From Ensifer sp. LCM 4579 (lineage in GTDB: Bacteria > Pseudomonadota > Alphaproteobacteria > Rhizobiales > Rhizobiaceae): a DNA stretch of 64,000 nucleotides. The position numbers and the translations under genes were made by a program. Shown here in pieces: positions 7,970 to 17,054 of the stretch (position 1 is the first letter of the stretch; every line of letters begins with the position of its first letter). Below the pieces are notes generated by a model, which saw nothing but the letters and a program-made list of their open reading frames with translations, searched no databases and was not told the origin of the DNA. The stretch lies in contig NZ_MDDV01000059.1 in assembly GCF_001854885.1 (NCBI RefSeq), positions 248,001 through 312,000 of the forward strand. The letters run 5' to 3'.

Positions 7970-9448
7970 TCAATGCGTGCAAGCTTTCGGTCGCGAGAAG
8001 TCCACCAGCTTGAAAATCAGCAGCTTGCGCTCGATGAGGTTCGGCATTTCGTCGGCGAGGCTCGCTGCCGTCGCCCGCGTGACGGTCACGCCGTCCCTTT
8101 CGTAGGTCACCCAGGCATCCGGCTTCCAGCGGAGCCACAGCTTCAGGTCATGCAGAATGTGATAGTAGCCGGCCTGCGACTGGTGTACCCAAAGTTCCCT
8201 CGAGGAATCGACGACCTTCACGACCTCGTTCTGGTAGTTGAAGAGATAGGGCGGCTCGGTGAAGAGCAGGTGGTTGGTCCGGCCGGCCTCCGTGTGCAGG
8301 TTGCTGAACATGTTGATCGAGCTTTCCGTCTTCAGCCCAACATAGGGTGAAAGGCAGGAAAGAAAGAACAGGCCGGGCACCACATACACCCAGGCAGGCG
8401 CCCGCGGCGCGGCGACATTCTCGCAAGGCAGGTTTTCGAGCGCCACGTAGGTGAGCACGACCATGGCCGCGCCGCCCGCGACGGCCCAGACGAGGATCCA
8501 GACGGAATGGACGACCATGTCGAAGGAGCGCTCCGGGAAGACAAGCACCAGGAGCATGACGATGGCGACGGTAACGAGCGTGAGAGCCAGGCCTGGGAAG
8601 AGGATACCGATCCGTCCGAAATTCTCGCGCAACTGGTTGGCCACGCTCAGCGAAATGCCATAGAGCATCTGGCTCGCGGGCTTCGGGATGCTCAGCACGT
8701 AGAGTGCGAAGACGAGGCTGGAAAAGTCCATATACCAGGAATAGGCGGATATCGGGATGATATAGTGGAAGACCAGCGCCAGTATGAAACCCACGGCGAA
8801 ATAGCGCTTCCAGTAAAGCGATACGATGGCGATCCCCTCGATGATGAAGGTCGCGTAAATCGCCAGATACCGGCCGAACAGATTGTCCTCGAGACCGAAG
8901 GGCCGGGCGAGCGGCACATAGAGCCCGACTGCGCAACTGACGGTGGGATCGAGAAAATCCGTGTTGATCTTGTGGAAGATGCCGTAGAAATACATGATCG
9001 CGAGCAGGGCGCGCGCAACGACGCGCACCTGATCGTAGAGGGCCACACGATCGATCGGGCCACGGCCGGACCTCAGGTAGAGCACGGCCGCGCTGAGCAG
9101 GATCGCCCCGTCCATGACGGCGGTAATCGTCTTGTTGTTGGAGGCGACCGGCAGGCGGACGGCGTAGAGCGCCACCGACACACCGGCAAGTGCCAGGAAA
9201 ACCCAGGTGCGCCGCGGGTATAGAAAGAGCAAAAGGCTGAATAGAATGATCGCCCAACCGAGCGCCATATAGACTGCGCCCTTGTAGCCAATCAGGCCGT
9301 AGGTATCGCCGGCGATGCTGAAGATTGCCGCCATGGCCCAGAAAGGCGTGAATGCGGTCAGACCGTCGTAGCTGTAGGCCAGTTCCCTGATCTTGGTGGC
9401 CTTCCCGCGGCCCATGTTCCAGAAAGGTATCGCATTTGCCGTCATCAT
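7970..9448 (-). CDS. HTTM-like multi-pass membrane protein
   Basis: 492 residues from ATG 9448 (MMTANAIPFW), with SD TTGGAG about 8 bases upstream. It has about eleven hydrophobic segments. The segment FYGIFHKINTDFLDPTVSCAV resembles the Lys-Asn/Asp signature of HTTM (vitamin K-dependent carboxylase-like) domains. A soluble C-terminal part (~390-492) contains WVHQSQAGYYHILHDLKLWLRW. The function of bacterial stand-alone HTTM proteins is unknown. The DCC oxidoreductase at 6635-7051 belongs to a family often linked with HTTM proteins. An upstream extension of the frame exists but has no ribosome site. Confidence 0.7.
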   Translation of the reverse strand: MMTANAIPFWNMGRGKATKIRELAYSYDGLTAFTPFWAMAAIFSIAGDTYGLIGYKGAVYMALGWAIILFSLLLFLYPRRTWVFLALAGVSVALYAVRLPVASNNKTITAVMDGAILLSAAVLYLRSGRGPIDRVALYDQVRVVARALLAIMYFYGIFHKINTDFLDPTVSCAVGLYVPLARPFGLEDNLFGRYLAIYATFIIEGIAIVSLYWKRYFAVGFILALVFHYIIPISAYSWYMDFSSLVFALYVLSIPKPASQMLYGISLSVANQLRENFGRIGILFPGLALTLVTVAIVMLLVLVFPERSFDMVVHSVWILVWAVAGGAAMVVLTYVALENLPCENVAAPRAPAWVYVVPGLFFLSCLSPYVGLKTESSINMFSNLHTEAGRTNHLLFTEPPYLFNYQNEVVKVVDSSRELWVHQSQAGYYHILHDLKLWLRWKPDAWVTYERDGVTVTRATAASLADEMPNLIERKLLIFKLVDFSRPKACTH

Positions 9449-9995
9449 GAATCCACTCCAAGTGACCGGTAGTTGTCCGGACGGGGAACGCTGCCAAGCT
9501 TGGCAATCCATCTGAAGTGCGTGCAGCCACGTGCTGCGTCGCGACGATGTCACATCCATGCGGCGCCGCGGCCGCAATATTGGGAGAATGCCCCGCTTAC
9601 GTCTCCTCGCTCTTCATACTCGATTGCCTTGCCACTGACGGCGGACCTTGCCGGGAGACTGTGCACCCGATATTCCGTCATCAAGTTGGAAGTCACTTTA
9701 GCGAGCAACTCCAAATTGTAAACTGCTTATCTGGTACAGCAGAGTCGTGTGTCGTTTCCTATGGCCAATGCGGGCACAGCGATGCGCATGGGATGACCTA
9801 CCGCAGAGTTCTGAAGAGCCGCTGCACACGTTACGATAGCACGACCTATGGTTTGGTTGCGGAGAATCTACTACACCCGATGCTGTGTTGCAATATTCAT
9901 TGTGCGGCGCACCACAGTTTATAGTTTCTGTTGCGCCGCAAAAGATATCTCGATATTGCAAGTGCTCATGGAAACCGGGATTTGAGGGTAGGGAC
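9449..9995. other. Long intergenic region between HTTM-like and flippase genes
   Basis: 547 bases between divergent genes. I find no gene with coding character. Its right end holds a nested inverted repeat (9888-9961), listed separately. Locally it is less GC-rich than the flanking genes. Confidence 0.5.
9888..9961 (+). promoter_or_regulatory. Nested inverted repeat upstream of flippase gene
   Basis: Outer arms TTGCAATAT (9888-9896) and ATATTGCAA (9953-9961) pair over 9 bp. Inside them TGCGGCGCA (9903-9911) pairs with TGCGCCGCA (9932-9940), with a 20-base loop. Transcribed, this would fold into one bulged stem ending 34 bases before the TTG start at 9996. As DNA, the arms could be paired operator half-sites. 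There is no U-tract, so it is not a typical terminator. Confidence 0.45.
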
Positions 9996-11477
9996 TTGGA
10001 CGCCAGCCCATTCGACCCGCCCGAGGGTTCGCTCCGCAAGTCCGTTGGCCGCGGCGCCATCGCGACCGGCCTCGCCCAAGCCGTCAAGGTTACGACCCAA
10101 ATCCTTTCGGTGATCGTTCTTTCCCGCCTGCTTGCGCCTGAGGATTTCGGCATCGTCGCCATGTGCGCGCCGGTGCTCGCCTTCATTGCGCTCTTTCAGG
10201 ATTTCGGCCTGACGCAGGCGACCGTGCAGAAGCATGCTATCACGCATGAGGAGGTGAACTACCTCTTCTGGGTCAATGTCGCCGTCAGCACGGCGCTCGC
10301 CTGCCTGATGGTCGGTGTGGCGCCGTTGATCGCCAGCTTCTATGGCGAGCCGCGGGTCGGCCCTCTGATTGCCGCCATGGCCGCGCAGATCGTCGCTTAC
10401 GGCCTGGGCGCCCAGCACCTCGCCCTCCTCAACCGCCGCATGGCCTTCGGTCGCCTCGCACTGATTGAAGTGGCAAGCGCTGTCGCTGGCCTTCTTGCCG
10501 CGGTCGCCTGGACGCTGGTCGACCGGTCCTATTGGGCGCTTTACGCAGGCACACTCACGAGTGCCATCCTGCCGAGCCTCTGCTATTGGGCGAATTCGCA
10601 TTGGCGCCCGGCCTTTCCGCGAAAGGTGCAGGGAATCGGCGCACTGCTCAATTTCGGCGCCGGAATTACCGGGTTCAACTTCGCGAACTTCTTTGCTCGA
10701 AACCTCGACAACATCCTGATCGGGCGCTACTGGGGCAATACGGAGCTCGGCCTCTACGACCGGGCCTACAAGCTTCTCCTGTTCCCCCTGAGCCAAATCG
10801 CCAACCCGCTCTCGAAAGTGATGGTGCCGGCGCTCTCACGTCTTGCCGGCGAGCCCCATCGCTACCGTAGCGCCTATTTGCGCGTGATCCCCTTGATGCT
10901 GGTCGTTGCGCTGCCGGGGGTGGCGACCGCCGTGGCGACTGCCGATGTGCTCATTCCTTTCGTGCTCGGCGAACAATGGCGTGAGAGCGCCGATATCTTC
11001 CAGGCGCTCGGATTCGCCGGCCTGCTGCAGCCACTCAACAATCCGGCTGGCTGGCTGTTCATCAGCCAGGGTCGCTCCGGCGACTTCATGCGCTGGGGCA
11101 TCGTCACCGCCGTAAGCTCCGCCATGGCTTTCATCATCGGCCTTCCTTACGGCGCGCTCGGAATTGCGGTTGCCTATGCCGCGAGCGAATATCTGCGGAC
11201 GCCCGCCCTCTGGCTCTATATCGGTCGAAAAGGCCCGTTGACCGCCGGCGATATGCTCCGCGCTGCCGGCCCTTTCGTGCTTGGGGCGCACGTCGCGCTC
11301 GCGCTCCTATGGCTGGTGCGGCCGCATCTCCCAGATCAGACGATCGTCGCCATCGCGGGCGCGGCAATTCTTTCCTATGCCGTGACGGTTGCCGTCGCGC
11401 TCCTCTTCCCCTTCGGCCGTCGCTCGCTGCGCGAGGCGCTCGACCTGCTGCCGAAGAGACGAGGCGGGCAAGACTGA
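9996..11477 (+). CDS. Wzx/ExoT-type polysaccharide flippase (MOP superfamily)
   Basis: 493 residues from a TTG start at 9996, chosen because GAGGGTAGGGA precedes it and the length fits the family; the frame stays open upstream without family-like sequence. It has 12-14 hydrophobic segments. SVGRGAIATGLAQAVKVTTQILSVIVLSRLLAPEDFGIVAM is the typical N-terminus of the polysaccharide-transport (RfbX/ExoT) family. It should move lipid-linked repeat units across the inner membrane for surface polysaccharide assembly. Neighbours (ExoY-like transferase, PRTase-HAD) fit a small polysaccharide region, although they are on the other strand. Confidence 0.85.
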   Translation: MDASPFDPPEGSLRKSVGRGAIATGLAQAVKVTTQILSVIVLSRLLAPEDFGIVAMCAPVLAFIALFQDFGLTQATVQKHAITHEEVNYLFWVNVAVSTALACLMVGVAPLIASFYGEPRVGPLIAAMAAQIVAYGLGAQHLALLNRRMAFGRLALIEVASAVAGLLAAVAWTLVDRSYWALYAGTLTSAILPSLCYWANSHWRPAFPRKVQGIGALLNFGAGITGFNFANFFARNLDNILIGRYWGNTELGLYDRAYKLLLFPLSQIANPLSKVMVPALSRLAGEPHRYRSAYLRVIPLMLVVALPGVATAVATADVLIPFVLGEQWRESADIFQALGFAGLLQPLNNPAGWLFISQGRSGDFMRWGIVTAVSSAMAFIIGLPYGALGIAVAYAASEYLRTPALWLYIGRKGPLTAGDMLRAAGPFVLGAHVALALLWLVRPHLPDQTIVAIAGAAILSYAVTVAVALLFPFGRRSLREALDLLPKRRGGQD

Positions 11478-11570
11478 CAGTCAATCGACCTCTGTTTGAG
11501 ATAAGTACGGAGGCATGCGGCAGTCCAAAGATCGCTGCGAGCCCCCGCGGCCGAGTACCGGAATTTCCGT

Positions 11571-12566
11571 TCAGGCCGGCTTTCTGACTTTGTTCTTCAA
11601 TGCCTCGTAGCCTCTTTCCCCGAGCATGGCGCGCGCCGCTGCCTTTAGCAGCGCGTGCCTTCCCTCTGACGTCTTCGCCTGGTTCAGCCGCTCCCGCACC
11701 AGGGCTGATGTCGGTGTGATGATCTCGTGTGTCTCGACGCACAGGACCGGCTTGCCCGAGAGTTTCGCGATATTGACGGCTTGGCCATGTTCGCTTTCGA
11801 TGAACAGGACGGCATTCGAGCGCCGGTAGACCTCTGCCTTGAAGCGGCCGTGGGCGGCGAGGCGCTGGCGCTCTTCCTTGCTCGGCAGGTCGAGCATCAC
11901 GAGTTCGTCGTACTCGATGCCCCGCTTCGCCAGCCAGCGCTCCGTCTCGGCACGATATTTCTCCAGCCGGCTGGTCACCAGAGAGGCGATCTTGCGCGTC
12001 GGCACGTAGAGCGGGTGTGCTTCCGCGAGAAAGCGAAGATAGGCGGGGCCGTCATCATTATCGTCGTTGGTGGGATCGAGGCACAGCACGCCATCGATAT
12101 CGACGCAGCTTTGCCCGAGGAACTTGTGGTGCATGAAGTTCCATTGAAACAATCGCGGCTGCTGCACAACCTCGAAGACGAAGTCGGTCTCCTCGTAGCG
12201 CTCATAGCTGCCGTAAACGGCGGCGAAGATCAGTCGGTCGCGCGGAATGCCCGCGGCTGCAGCCTTTACCCTTGCCTCTCTCATGGCACTGCCGCCATTG
12301 ATGCTGTCGTCGAGAATGAGGATCCTGCGCATCTCGGCCATGCTGCGTCCGAGCGCGGCGGAGCGCTTGGTGATCCCGCTCGAGAAAATCTTGCCGGCGA
12401 CGAAGCTGTCGAGATCCGTCATCTGAATGTTCGCCGTCAGGCTCAGCAGGTTGGCGGCCAACATGCCGCTGCGCGGGATGCCGACAACAAGATCGATATC
12501 GCCGGGCAGGCGATGCAGGTTTCTGGCAATCGTGGCATTCATGTCGGCGATCGATCGATACTGCAT
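11571..12566 (-). CDS. Phosphoribosyltransferase fused to HAD-like domain
   Basis: 331 residues from ATG 12566 with SD AGAGGT. Residues ~20-140 have a type I PRTase fold: DLVVGIPRSGMLAANLL, and the PRPP-binding loop RRILILDDSINGGSAM (~78-93). From ~152, CVDIDGVLCLDPTNDD looks like HAD motif I with the DxDG pattern, followed by PTRKIASLVTSRLEKYR (motif II-like, with Thr-Ser). The two activities suggest nucleotide-sugar or phosphosugar metabolism, and similar proteins occur in surface-polysaccharide loci; the substrate is unknown. It converges with the flippase gene. Confidence 0.7.
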   Translation of the reverse strand: MQYRSIADMNATIARNLHRLPGDIDLVVGIPRSGMLAANLLSLTANIQMTDLDSFVAGKIFSSGITKRSAALGRSMAEMRRILILDDSINGGSAMREARVKAAAAGIPRDRLIFAAVYGSYERYEETDFVFEVVQQPRLFQWNFMHHKFLGQSCVDIDGVLCLDPTNDDNDDGPAYLRFLAEAHPLYVPTRKIASLVTSRLEKYRAETERWLAKRGIEYDELVMLDLPSKEERQRLAAHGRFKAEVYRRSNAVLFIESEHGQAVNIAKLSGKPVLCVETHEIITPTSALVRERLNQAKTSEGRHALLKAAARAMLGERGYEALKNKVRKPA

Positions 12567-12600
12567 CTCGTTGCACCTCTGAGTGGTAGTTGCGGCCACG

Positions 12601-13044
12601 CTAAGCCGATTCGAAATTTGCAAACGGATTTACGCAGTGCTGGCTCCCGGTATAGGTGATGGGATCGTCCGGCCCGCGCCGCCAGGCATAGTCGGTCAGA
12701 AGATGGAAATCGGCGAGCGCCAGCCGCTCGAACCGCTCCAGTCGGTGCGCGGGATCGTCGGGCAGGAGCGGGCGCGCCACGTCTCCCATGTGGAGCCTTT
12801 CGATAAGCGTCGCCGCGTCGGCGAGTTTCTCCGTTGGGAAATCCCACGGGTTGCGCCTGCGGAAATCTAACATGAAAGCGCGCAGGTGGTCGTCCGTGAT
12901 ATTGAGTTTGCCAAGATATCGCTCGAGCGTCGCACGCACGATGTCCAGGTCTGAAAAGGATCGGACGGCGGCATAGCCAAGGCCGGTCGATGCGAGCCCG
13001 CCAGCCGCAAGCGCGAGCACGGTGCGCCTCGAAACTACCCTCAT
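12601..13044 (-). CDS. Tat-exported small partner of GMC oxidoreductase
   Basis: 147 residues from ATG 13044, with a perfect SD GGAGGG. The N-terminus MRVVSRRTVLALAAGG is a twin-arginine signal. The mature part is a short helical domain with HLRAFMLDFRRRNPWDF and ends QHCVNPFANFE. It lies 11 bases after the GMC oxidoreductase and was probably co-transcribed with it. This arrangement matches gluconate dehydrogenase-like complexes, in which a small Tat-exported subunit escorts the flavoprotein. Exact family membership is uncertain. Confidence 0.65.
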   Translation of the reverse strand: MRVVSRRTVLALAAGGLASTGLGYAAVRSFSDLDIVRATLERYLGKLNITDDHLRAFMLDFRRRNPWDFPTEKLADAATLIERLHMGDVARPLLPDDPAHRLERFERLALADFHLLTDYAWRRGPDDPITYTGSQHCVNPFANFESA

Positions 13045-13055
13045 TCTTCCCTCCT

Positions 13056-14498
13056 TCACGCTATGCGACTGGCGGCTCTCAGCGAGAGTGCCGCAGCCGT
13101 CAGGCTCGGGTTGGCGCAGGAGCAACTGGGAAAGGTGCTCGTGCCGACGATGACCAGGTTGCGGAATTCATGATGGATCAGGTCCCGATCGACGACTGAG
13201 TCGCTTCGATCCTTCCCCATGCGAAGCGTGCCCTGTACATGCGATTCGGTGCCGCGAATGCCGCGATCTGTGATCTTCTCCACCGGCAGCGGCGCGAGCA
13301 GTTCAGGCAGCTTTTCCAGCGCCCGCGCCATGCCCGCGACCGCGTAATCGGCCGGCCCCTTGTAGTTGATGAAGGCGTTTTCGTTCTCATCGAGGCTGAC
13401 GAAGTTCTCCGCTTCCAACAAGTCTTCGGTGACGATCACAAGCGGCAGGATTTGGCGCAGCCGTCCCCTTTCGGCGCGCAGCCCATGCTGCCAGCGGTTT
13501 TCGAAATAGACGAGCGCGGCAGCCTGTTTCGACCGGTGCTCTCCGTCATAGAGGCCGAAATTCAGCCCCGTGGTGATCGTACTGCCATCGAAATTATCGA
13601 CGCCGTCGAGATAGGCTTCGACGTTGCGGCCGTAGGATTCGTGAAGGCCGCGCCCGACGAATTCACCGCCGACCCCGGACCTGAGCATGATCGCGGCGCT
13701 CTGGATTCCATTCGCGCCTAGGACGATGAGATCGCCGGTGACCACATGCTCCCTGCCGCCGTGGCGGAACGTCACTGCCCGAATGGAACCGGCGGCATGA
13801 TCCAGCCGGCGCACTTCCGAGCCGAGACACACCGATATATCTGGGTGCTCGAACACATGCATCAGGCCGTTGTTCGCGGTGAATTTCGCGTCCGCCGGGC
13901 AAAGCCAGCACCGAAGCGAAGCGCAGCAGGCCGATCGCGTCTCCGTCGCGACACGCGCACGCGCCGTCGGCATGGCGAAATGCTGGTCCGGCCGAGCCGC
14001 CTTCATCAGGCGATCCGGCGTCGACATGCGATGCGGTGGCTGCGGGAAGGGCTGTGATCGCGGCATGATCGCCGCCATGTCGGGATCGCCCGATATGGCC
14101 ATGACCGTTTCGGCCTCACAATAGAACGGCTCGAGTTCGTCGTAGCCGATCGGCCAATCATGGCCGACCCCATAAAGGCTCTTCAGCCGAAAATCGTTCG
14201 GATGCAGCCGGGGCGTCTGCGCGAACCAACAGTTTGTTCCGCCGCCAAGTCCGATCGTATAATTCCACGGCTTGGTCGCGTTGCTGCTGTAGGTCTGCTC
14301 GTCTTTGAGATCGGTATTGGTCCCATGTTCGAGCTGCCAGGCATGAGAATTGTGGCGCCCCCATTCAAGGAGAAGAATGCGCGCTTTGCGATGTTGGAGA
14401 AAGCCGTGCAGGAAAAAGGCCGAGCCAAAGCCGGAGCCGATCACCACAACGTCGAAATGCTCTCTGGCGATCTTATCTGGGCGGATGTCCAGGACCAT
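13056..14498 (-). CDS. GMC-family FAD oxidoreductase
   Basis: 480 residues. FDVVVIGSGFGSAFFLHGFL is the FAD-binding beta-alpha-beta fold, followed by LLLEWGRHN and LGGGTNCWFAQTPRL. The C-terminal GMC domain shows the ESHVQGTLRMGKD motif, then VVDRDLIHHEFRNLVIVGTSTFPSCSCANPSLTAAAL. Members oxidise alcohols, sugars or cholesterol-like substrates; the substrate is unknown. A Tat-exported small partner follows 11 bases downstream, so the pair may act in the periplasm. The cysteine-rich stretch CCASLRCWLC near residue ~190 sits where related enzymes have a conserved Cys cluster. Confidence 0.85.
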   Translation of the reverse strand: MVLDIRPDKIAREHFDVVVIGSGFGSAFFLHGFLQHRKARILLLEWGRHNSHAWQLEHGTNTDLKDEQTYSSNATKPWNYTIGLGGGTNCWFAQTPRLHPNDFRLKSLYGVGHDWPIGYDELEPFYCEAETVMAISGDPDMAAIMPRSQPFPQPPHRMSTPDRLMKAARPDQHFAMPTARARVATETRSACCASLRCWLCPADAKFTANNGLMHVFEHPDISVCLGSEVRRLDHAAGSIRAVTFRHGGREHVVTGDLIVLGANGIQSAAIMLRSGVGGEFVGRGLHESYGRNVEAYLDGVDNFDGSTITTGLNFGLYDGEHRSKQAAALVYFENRWQHGLRAERGRLRQILPLVIVTEDLLEAENFVSLDENENAFINYKGPADYAVAGMARALEKLPELLAPLPVEKITDRGIRGTESHVQGTLRMGKDRSDSVVDRDLIHHEFRNLVIVGTSTFPSCSCANPSLTAAALSLRAASRIA

Positions 14499-14618
14499 TG
14501 ACTAGCCTTCTCTCACGAAAACGGGACGGACGCACTCGGTCGCTGGGATCAATCCAGCTTCAGCCATGTGGGCAAGCTCGGGAGTGGGCTTGCATGTTGC
14601 TTCACATCCGCGGCGATC

Positions 14619-15272
14619 TCAGCTTCCCCGCGTCAGGCAGGCTGCCGTGACCGACTTGGCAATGATGCGCAAGTCGTTGAAAAACGACCAGTTCTCAACG
14701 TAACGCCGGGCGAGGGTCGGCCGATGTGTGTGGGCGCTCTCAACGCTCCTGCCGGCACGCCATGGTCCGGTCATTCCCGGGCGCAACGCAAGGTAGAATT
14801 CCCCGGCGCTCCCGAGGAGCTCGGGTGCCCCCGGCGCAACCGGGCGTGGCCCGACGAAGCTCATGTCCCCCCGCAGGACATTGAGGAACTGCGGCAATTC
14901 GACCAGGCCGAGCTTTGTAAGCACTGCACCGATCGGCGTGAGGTGCTGATCGTGCTCGGACTGCTCAGCCGGACGCCGTGAAGGGAGCGACTGCAGGCTC
15001 GTCAGTCTGCCTTCGCCCTCGGCCGTCGTGCGGAACGTCAGGCAGGTGAAGATTGAGCCGCCGCGCCCAACCCGAACATGTCTTTGAAACGCGGGCCCAC
15101 CGTCGGAGAACGCGACGAGGCATGCAAGCAGAACCAGCAAGGGGCCCAGGAGGACAAGTCCCAGGGAAGCGGCGCCGATGTCGAACCCACGCTTCGCAAG
15201 TCCGCCAACGGGGCGCTTTGTTCTCACGGCGCGTTGAAAATTCCGGCTGCTTGACCAGACAAAGTCCTTCAT
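14619..15272 (-). CDS. ExoY-like undecaprenyl-phosphate sugar-phosphate transferase
   Basis: 217 residues. One membrane helix follows KRGFDIGAASLGLVLLGPLLVLLACLVAF, then the bacterial sugar-transferase domain with LVELPQFLNVLRGDMSFVGPRPV and RPGMTGPWRAGRS. These are the catalytic motifs of ExoY/WbaP-type enzymes, which place the first sugar phosphate on undecaprenyl phosphate. It could feed the flippase at 9996. Unlike typical ExoY, the segment after the helix diverges (FQRHVRVGRGGSIFTCLTFRTT instead of the usual KFRSM-type strand). SD TGAGG lies upstream of ATG 15272. Confidence 0.8.
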   Translation of the reverse strand: MKDFVWSSSRNFQRAVRTKRPVGGLAKRGFDIGAASLGLVLLGPLLVLLACLVAFSDGGPAFQRHVRVGRGGSIFTCLTFRTTAEGEGRLTSLQSLPSRRPAEQSEHDQHLTPIGAVLTKLGLVELPQFLNVLRGDMSFVGPRPVAPGAPELLGSAGEFYLALRPGMTGPWRAGRSVESAHTHRPTLARRYVENWSFFNDLRIIAKSVTAACLTRGS

Positions 15273-15629
15273 GGCACAACCTCAGGAGGCAATGAGTCGG
15301 AGCGTGCACCTTAACAAAATACTGCCGCATTGCAACATACGAGTGAAGGTTTTTGCAATTACACGGAGTCGCCTGCGCCAGCCAATCGTTAGAAATGCCA
15401 TGCCGGCTTAGTTGTTCCCTGAGGAGATGATCAATGCAGATGTTCGCAATGTGTGGCGGCCTGTGCACCTAGACCGGTTGGCCGATCTGCCGTTCCCGCA
15501 GTCATGACGACGGCACCAAAAGCCGCCGTCCCCAATTCCCCGATATGAGCGCCTGTCTTGCCAATGGCGCGGGCATGGGGGCATTGTGCGGATTAACCGA
15601 AAGACGTCAGCGAAACGCAAGAGCTATAT
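15273..15629. other. Divergent intergenic region between ExoY-like and AraC genes
   Basis: 357 bases that should hold promoters for both neighbours. It includes AT-richer stretches near 15300-15375. I see no convincing gene, repeat or terminator. Confidence 0.4.
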
Positions 15630-16436
15630 ATGAGCCGCCGGCCCGTCGACCCGCATCACTTCTGGCGCGATGAGGCGCTTCCATTTCTGGAGGCGCGCCA
15701 GATCGCCGACGGGCGCAATGCCTGCTACGGCTTGCATAGCCATCGAACCTTTTCGATCGGCGTGGTGACGGCCGGAAGGAGCAGCTACCGAAACGGACGC
15801 CTTCGCCGCGAGGTCAAGGCGGGCACGGTTGTACTCATGAATCCGGAAGAGGCGCATGCCTGCAATCCGCTCAAAGGATCTCCCTGGGCCTATCGCATGC
15901 TCTATGTGGATCCATCCTGGCTTCGCGATCAAAACGGGGATACGGAGTTTCGGCCCTACGTCCCGGCGGCGAGCGACGACCCTGATGTCTATCGCCGCCT
16001 CGACGGCCTGTTCGACGTGCTGTTCGACGAAAATGCCGAGGCACTTGCCAAGGACTGTGCGGCGACTGCCTTTTTTGCCGGGCTGCACGATCGCCTGGAG
16101 CGCATCGATGGCCGCGTTCTTGCGGCAAATCCCAACGTGTCGCGTGCCGCTGCCTTCATCAGCGACAATTGCACCCGCCGGCTGCGGCTGAAGGAGATCG
16201 CCGACGTCTCCGCGCTTTCGCCGAGCTACCTGGTCCGCGCCTTCAAAGCCCGCTATGGAATGACGCCGCACGCCTATCAGGTCAACCGCCGCATCCAGTT
16301 CGGTCAGAGCGAATTGCGCCGCGGCCGGCCGATCGTCGACGTGGCACTGTCGGCGGGCTTTGCCGATCAGCCGCATTTCCAGCGTGTTTTCAAACAGCAT
16401 GTGGCGACGACGCCGCGCCGATATGCGCAGACGTAG
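15630..16436 (+). CDS. AraC-family transcriptional regulator
   Basis: 268 residues. An N-terminal cupin-like sensor (~15-110: YGLHSHRTFSIGVVTAG, VLMNPEEAHACNP) is followed by two AraC HTH motifs (~168-268: RLRLKEIADVSALSPSYLVRAFKARYGMTPHAYQVNRRI and PIVDVALSAGFADQPHFQRVFKQHV). The downstream convergent LysE-type exporter and DUF2000 genes are its likely targets; AraC-LysE-DUF2000 neighbourhoods recur in proteobacteria. Confidence 0.9.
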   Translation: MSRRPVDPHHFWRDEALPFLEARQIADGRNACYGLHSHRTFSIGVVTAGRSSYRNGRLRREVKAGTVVLMNPEEAHACNPLKGSPWAYRMLYVDPSWLRDQNGDTEFRPYVPAASDDPDVYRRLDGLFDVLFDENAEALAKDCAATAFFAGLHDRLERIDGRVLAANPNVSRAAAFISDNCTRRLRLKEIADVSALSPSYLVRAFKARYGMTPHAYQVNRRIQFGQSELRRGRPIVDVALSAGFADQPHFQRVFKQHVATTPRRYAQT

Positions 16437-16447
16437 CGCTCATCCAA

Positions 16448-17044
16448 TCATCCTGCGAGGGCCAGATAGGCGGCGCTGAGCGCGAGCAACGCGGCCATAG
16501 CCCGATTGAACGCCCGCAAGCGCGGTGCATGATCGAGATGGTGGCGCAGGCGGGCGCCGGCGTAGGCCCAAGCGGCGATCGAGGCATAGCAGATCGCGAA
16601 ATAAAGTGCGGCGAACAGCCAGATGCGCAGGGTGCCGCCGCCCGTTCCATAGGCGCCCATGCCGGCAATCGCCGCGATCCACGCCTTCGGGTTGAGCCAT
16701 TGCTGGGTGAGGCCGGCCGCGACCGACGGCGGCCGCGCTGCAAGGCCCGCCGATACCCTCCCGTCGGAGGCCCACAGGTTCCATGACAGATACAGAAGGA
16801 AAGCCACGCCGGCGCCGCTGAGGAGACGGATTGCGCCCGGCCATCGCAGAAGCAATTCGGCGATGCCGAAACCGGCGAGGAGCAGGAGCGCGGTGAAGCC
16901 GGCCGTCGCGCCGGTGACGTGCCGCAGACTTGCGCGGAAACCGTGGCGCAGGCCGCTCGAGAGCGCAACGATATTGACGGGCCCTGGCGAAATCGAGGCG
17001 GCAAGGGCGAAGGAGGACATAGATAGTAAGAGCGCAAGGGACAT
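16448..17044 (-). CDS. LysE/RhtB-family amino acid exporter
   Basis: 198 residues with six hydrophobic helices. The N-terminus (ASISPGPVNIVALSSGLRHGF) carries the family SPGP motif, and LTQQWLNPKAWIAAIAGMGAYG contains the conserved NPKAW segment. It should export an amino acid or metabolite by proton antiport. The gene starts 10 bases after the DUF2000 stop, so the two are probably one transcript. It converges with the AraC regulator. Confidence 0.9.
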   Translation of the reverse strand: MSLALLLSMSSFALAASISPGPVNIVALSSGLRHGFRASLRHVTGATAGFTALLLLAGFGIAELLLRWPGAIRLLSGAGVAFLLYLSWNLWASDGRVSAGLAARPPSVAAGLTQQWLNPKAWIAAIAGMGAYGTGGGTLRIWLFAALYFAICYASIAAWAYAGARLRHHLDHAPRLRAFNRAMAALLALSAAYLALAG

Positions 17045-17054
17045 GGGCGCACAC

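Noticed and set aside
9517..9924. 135-residue frame in the 9.5-9.9 kb gap
   Set aside because: Cys/Ser/His-rich composition, no ribosome site, overlaps the inverted repeat.
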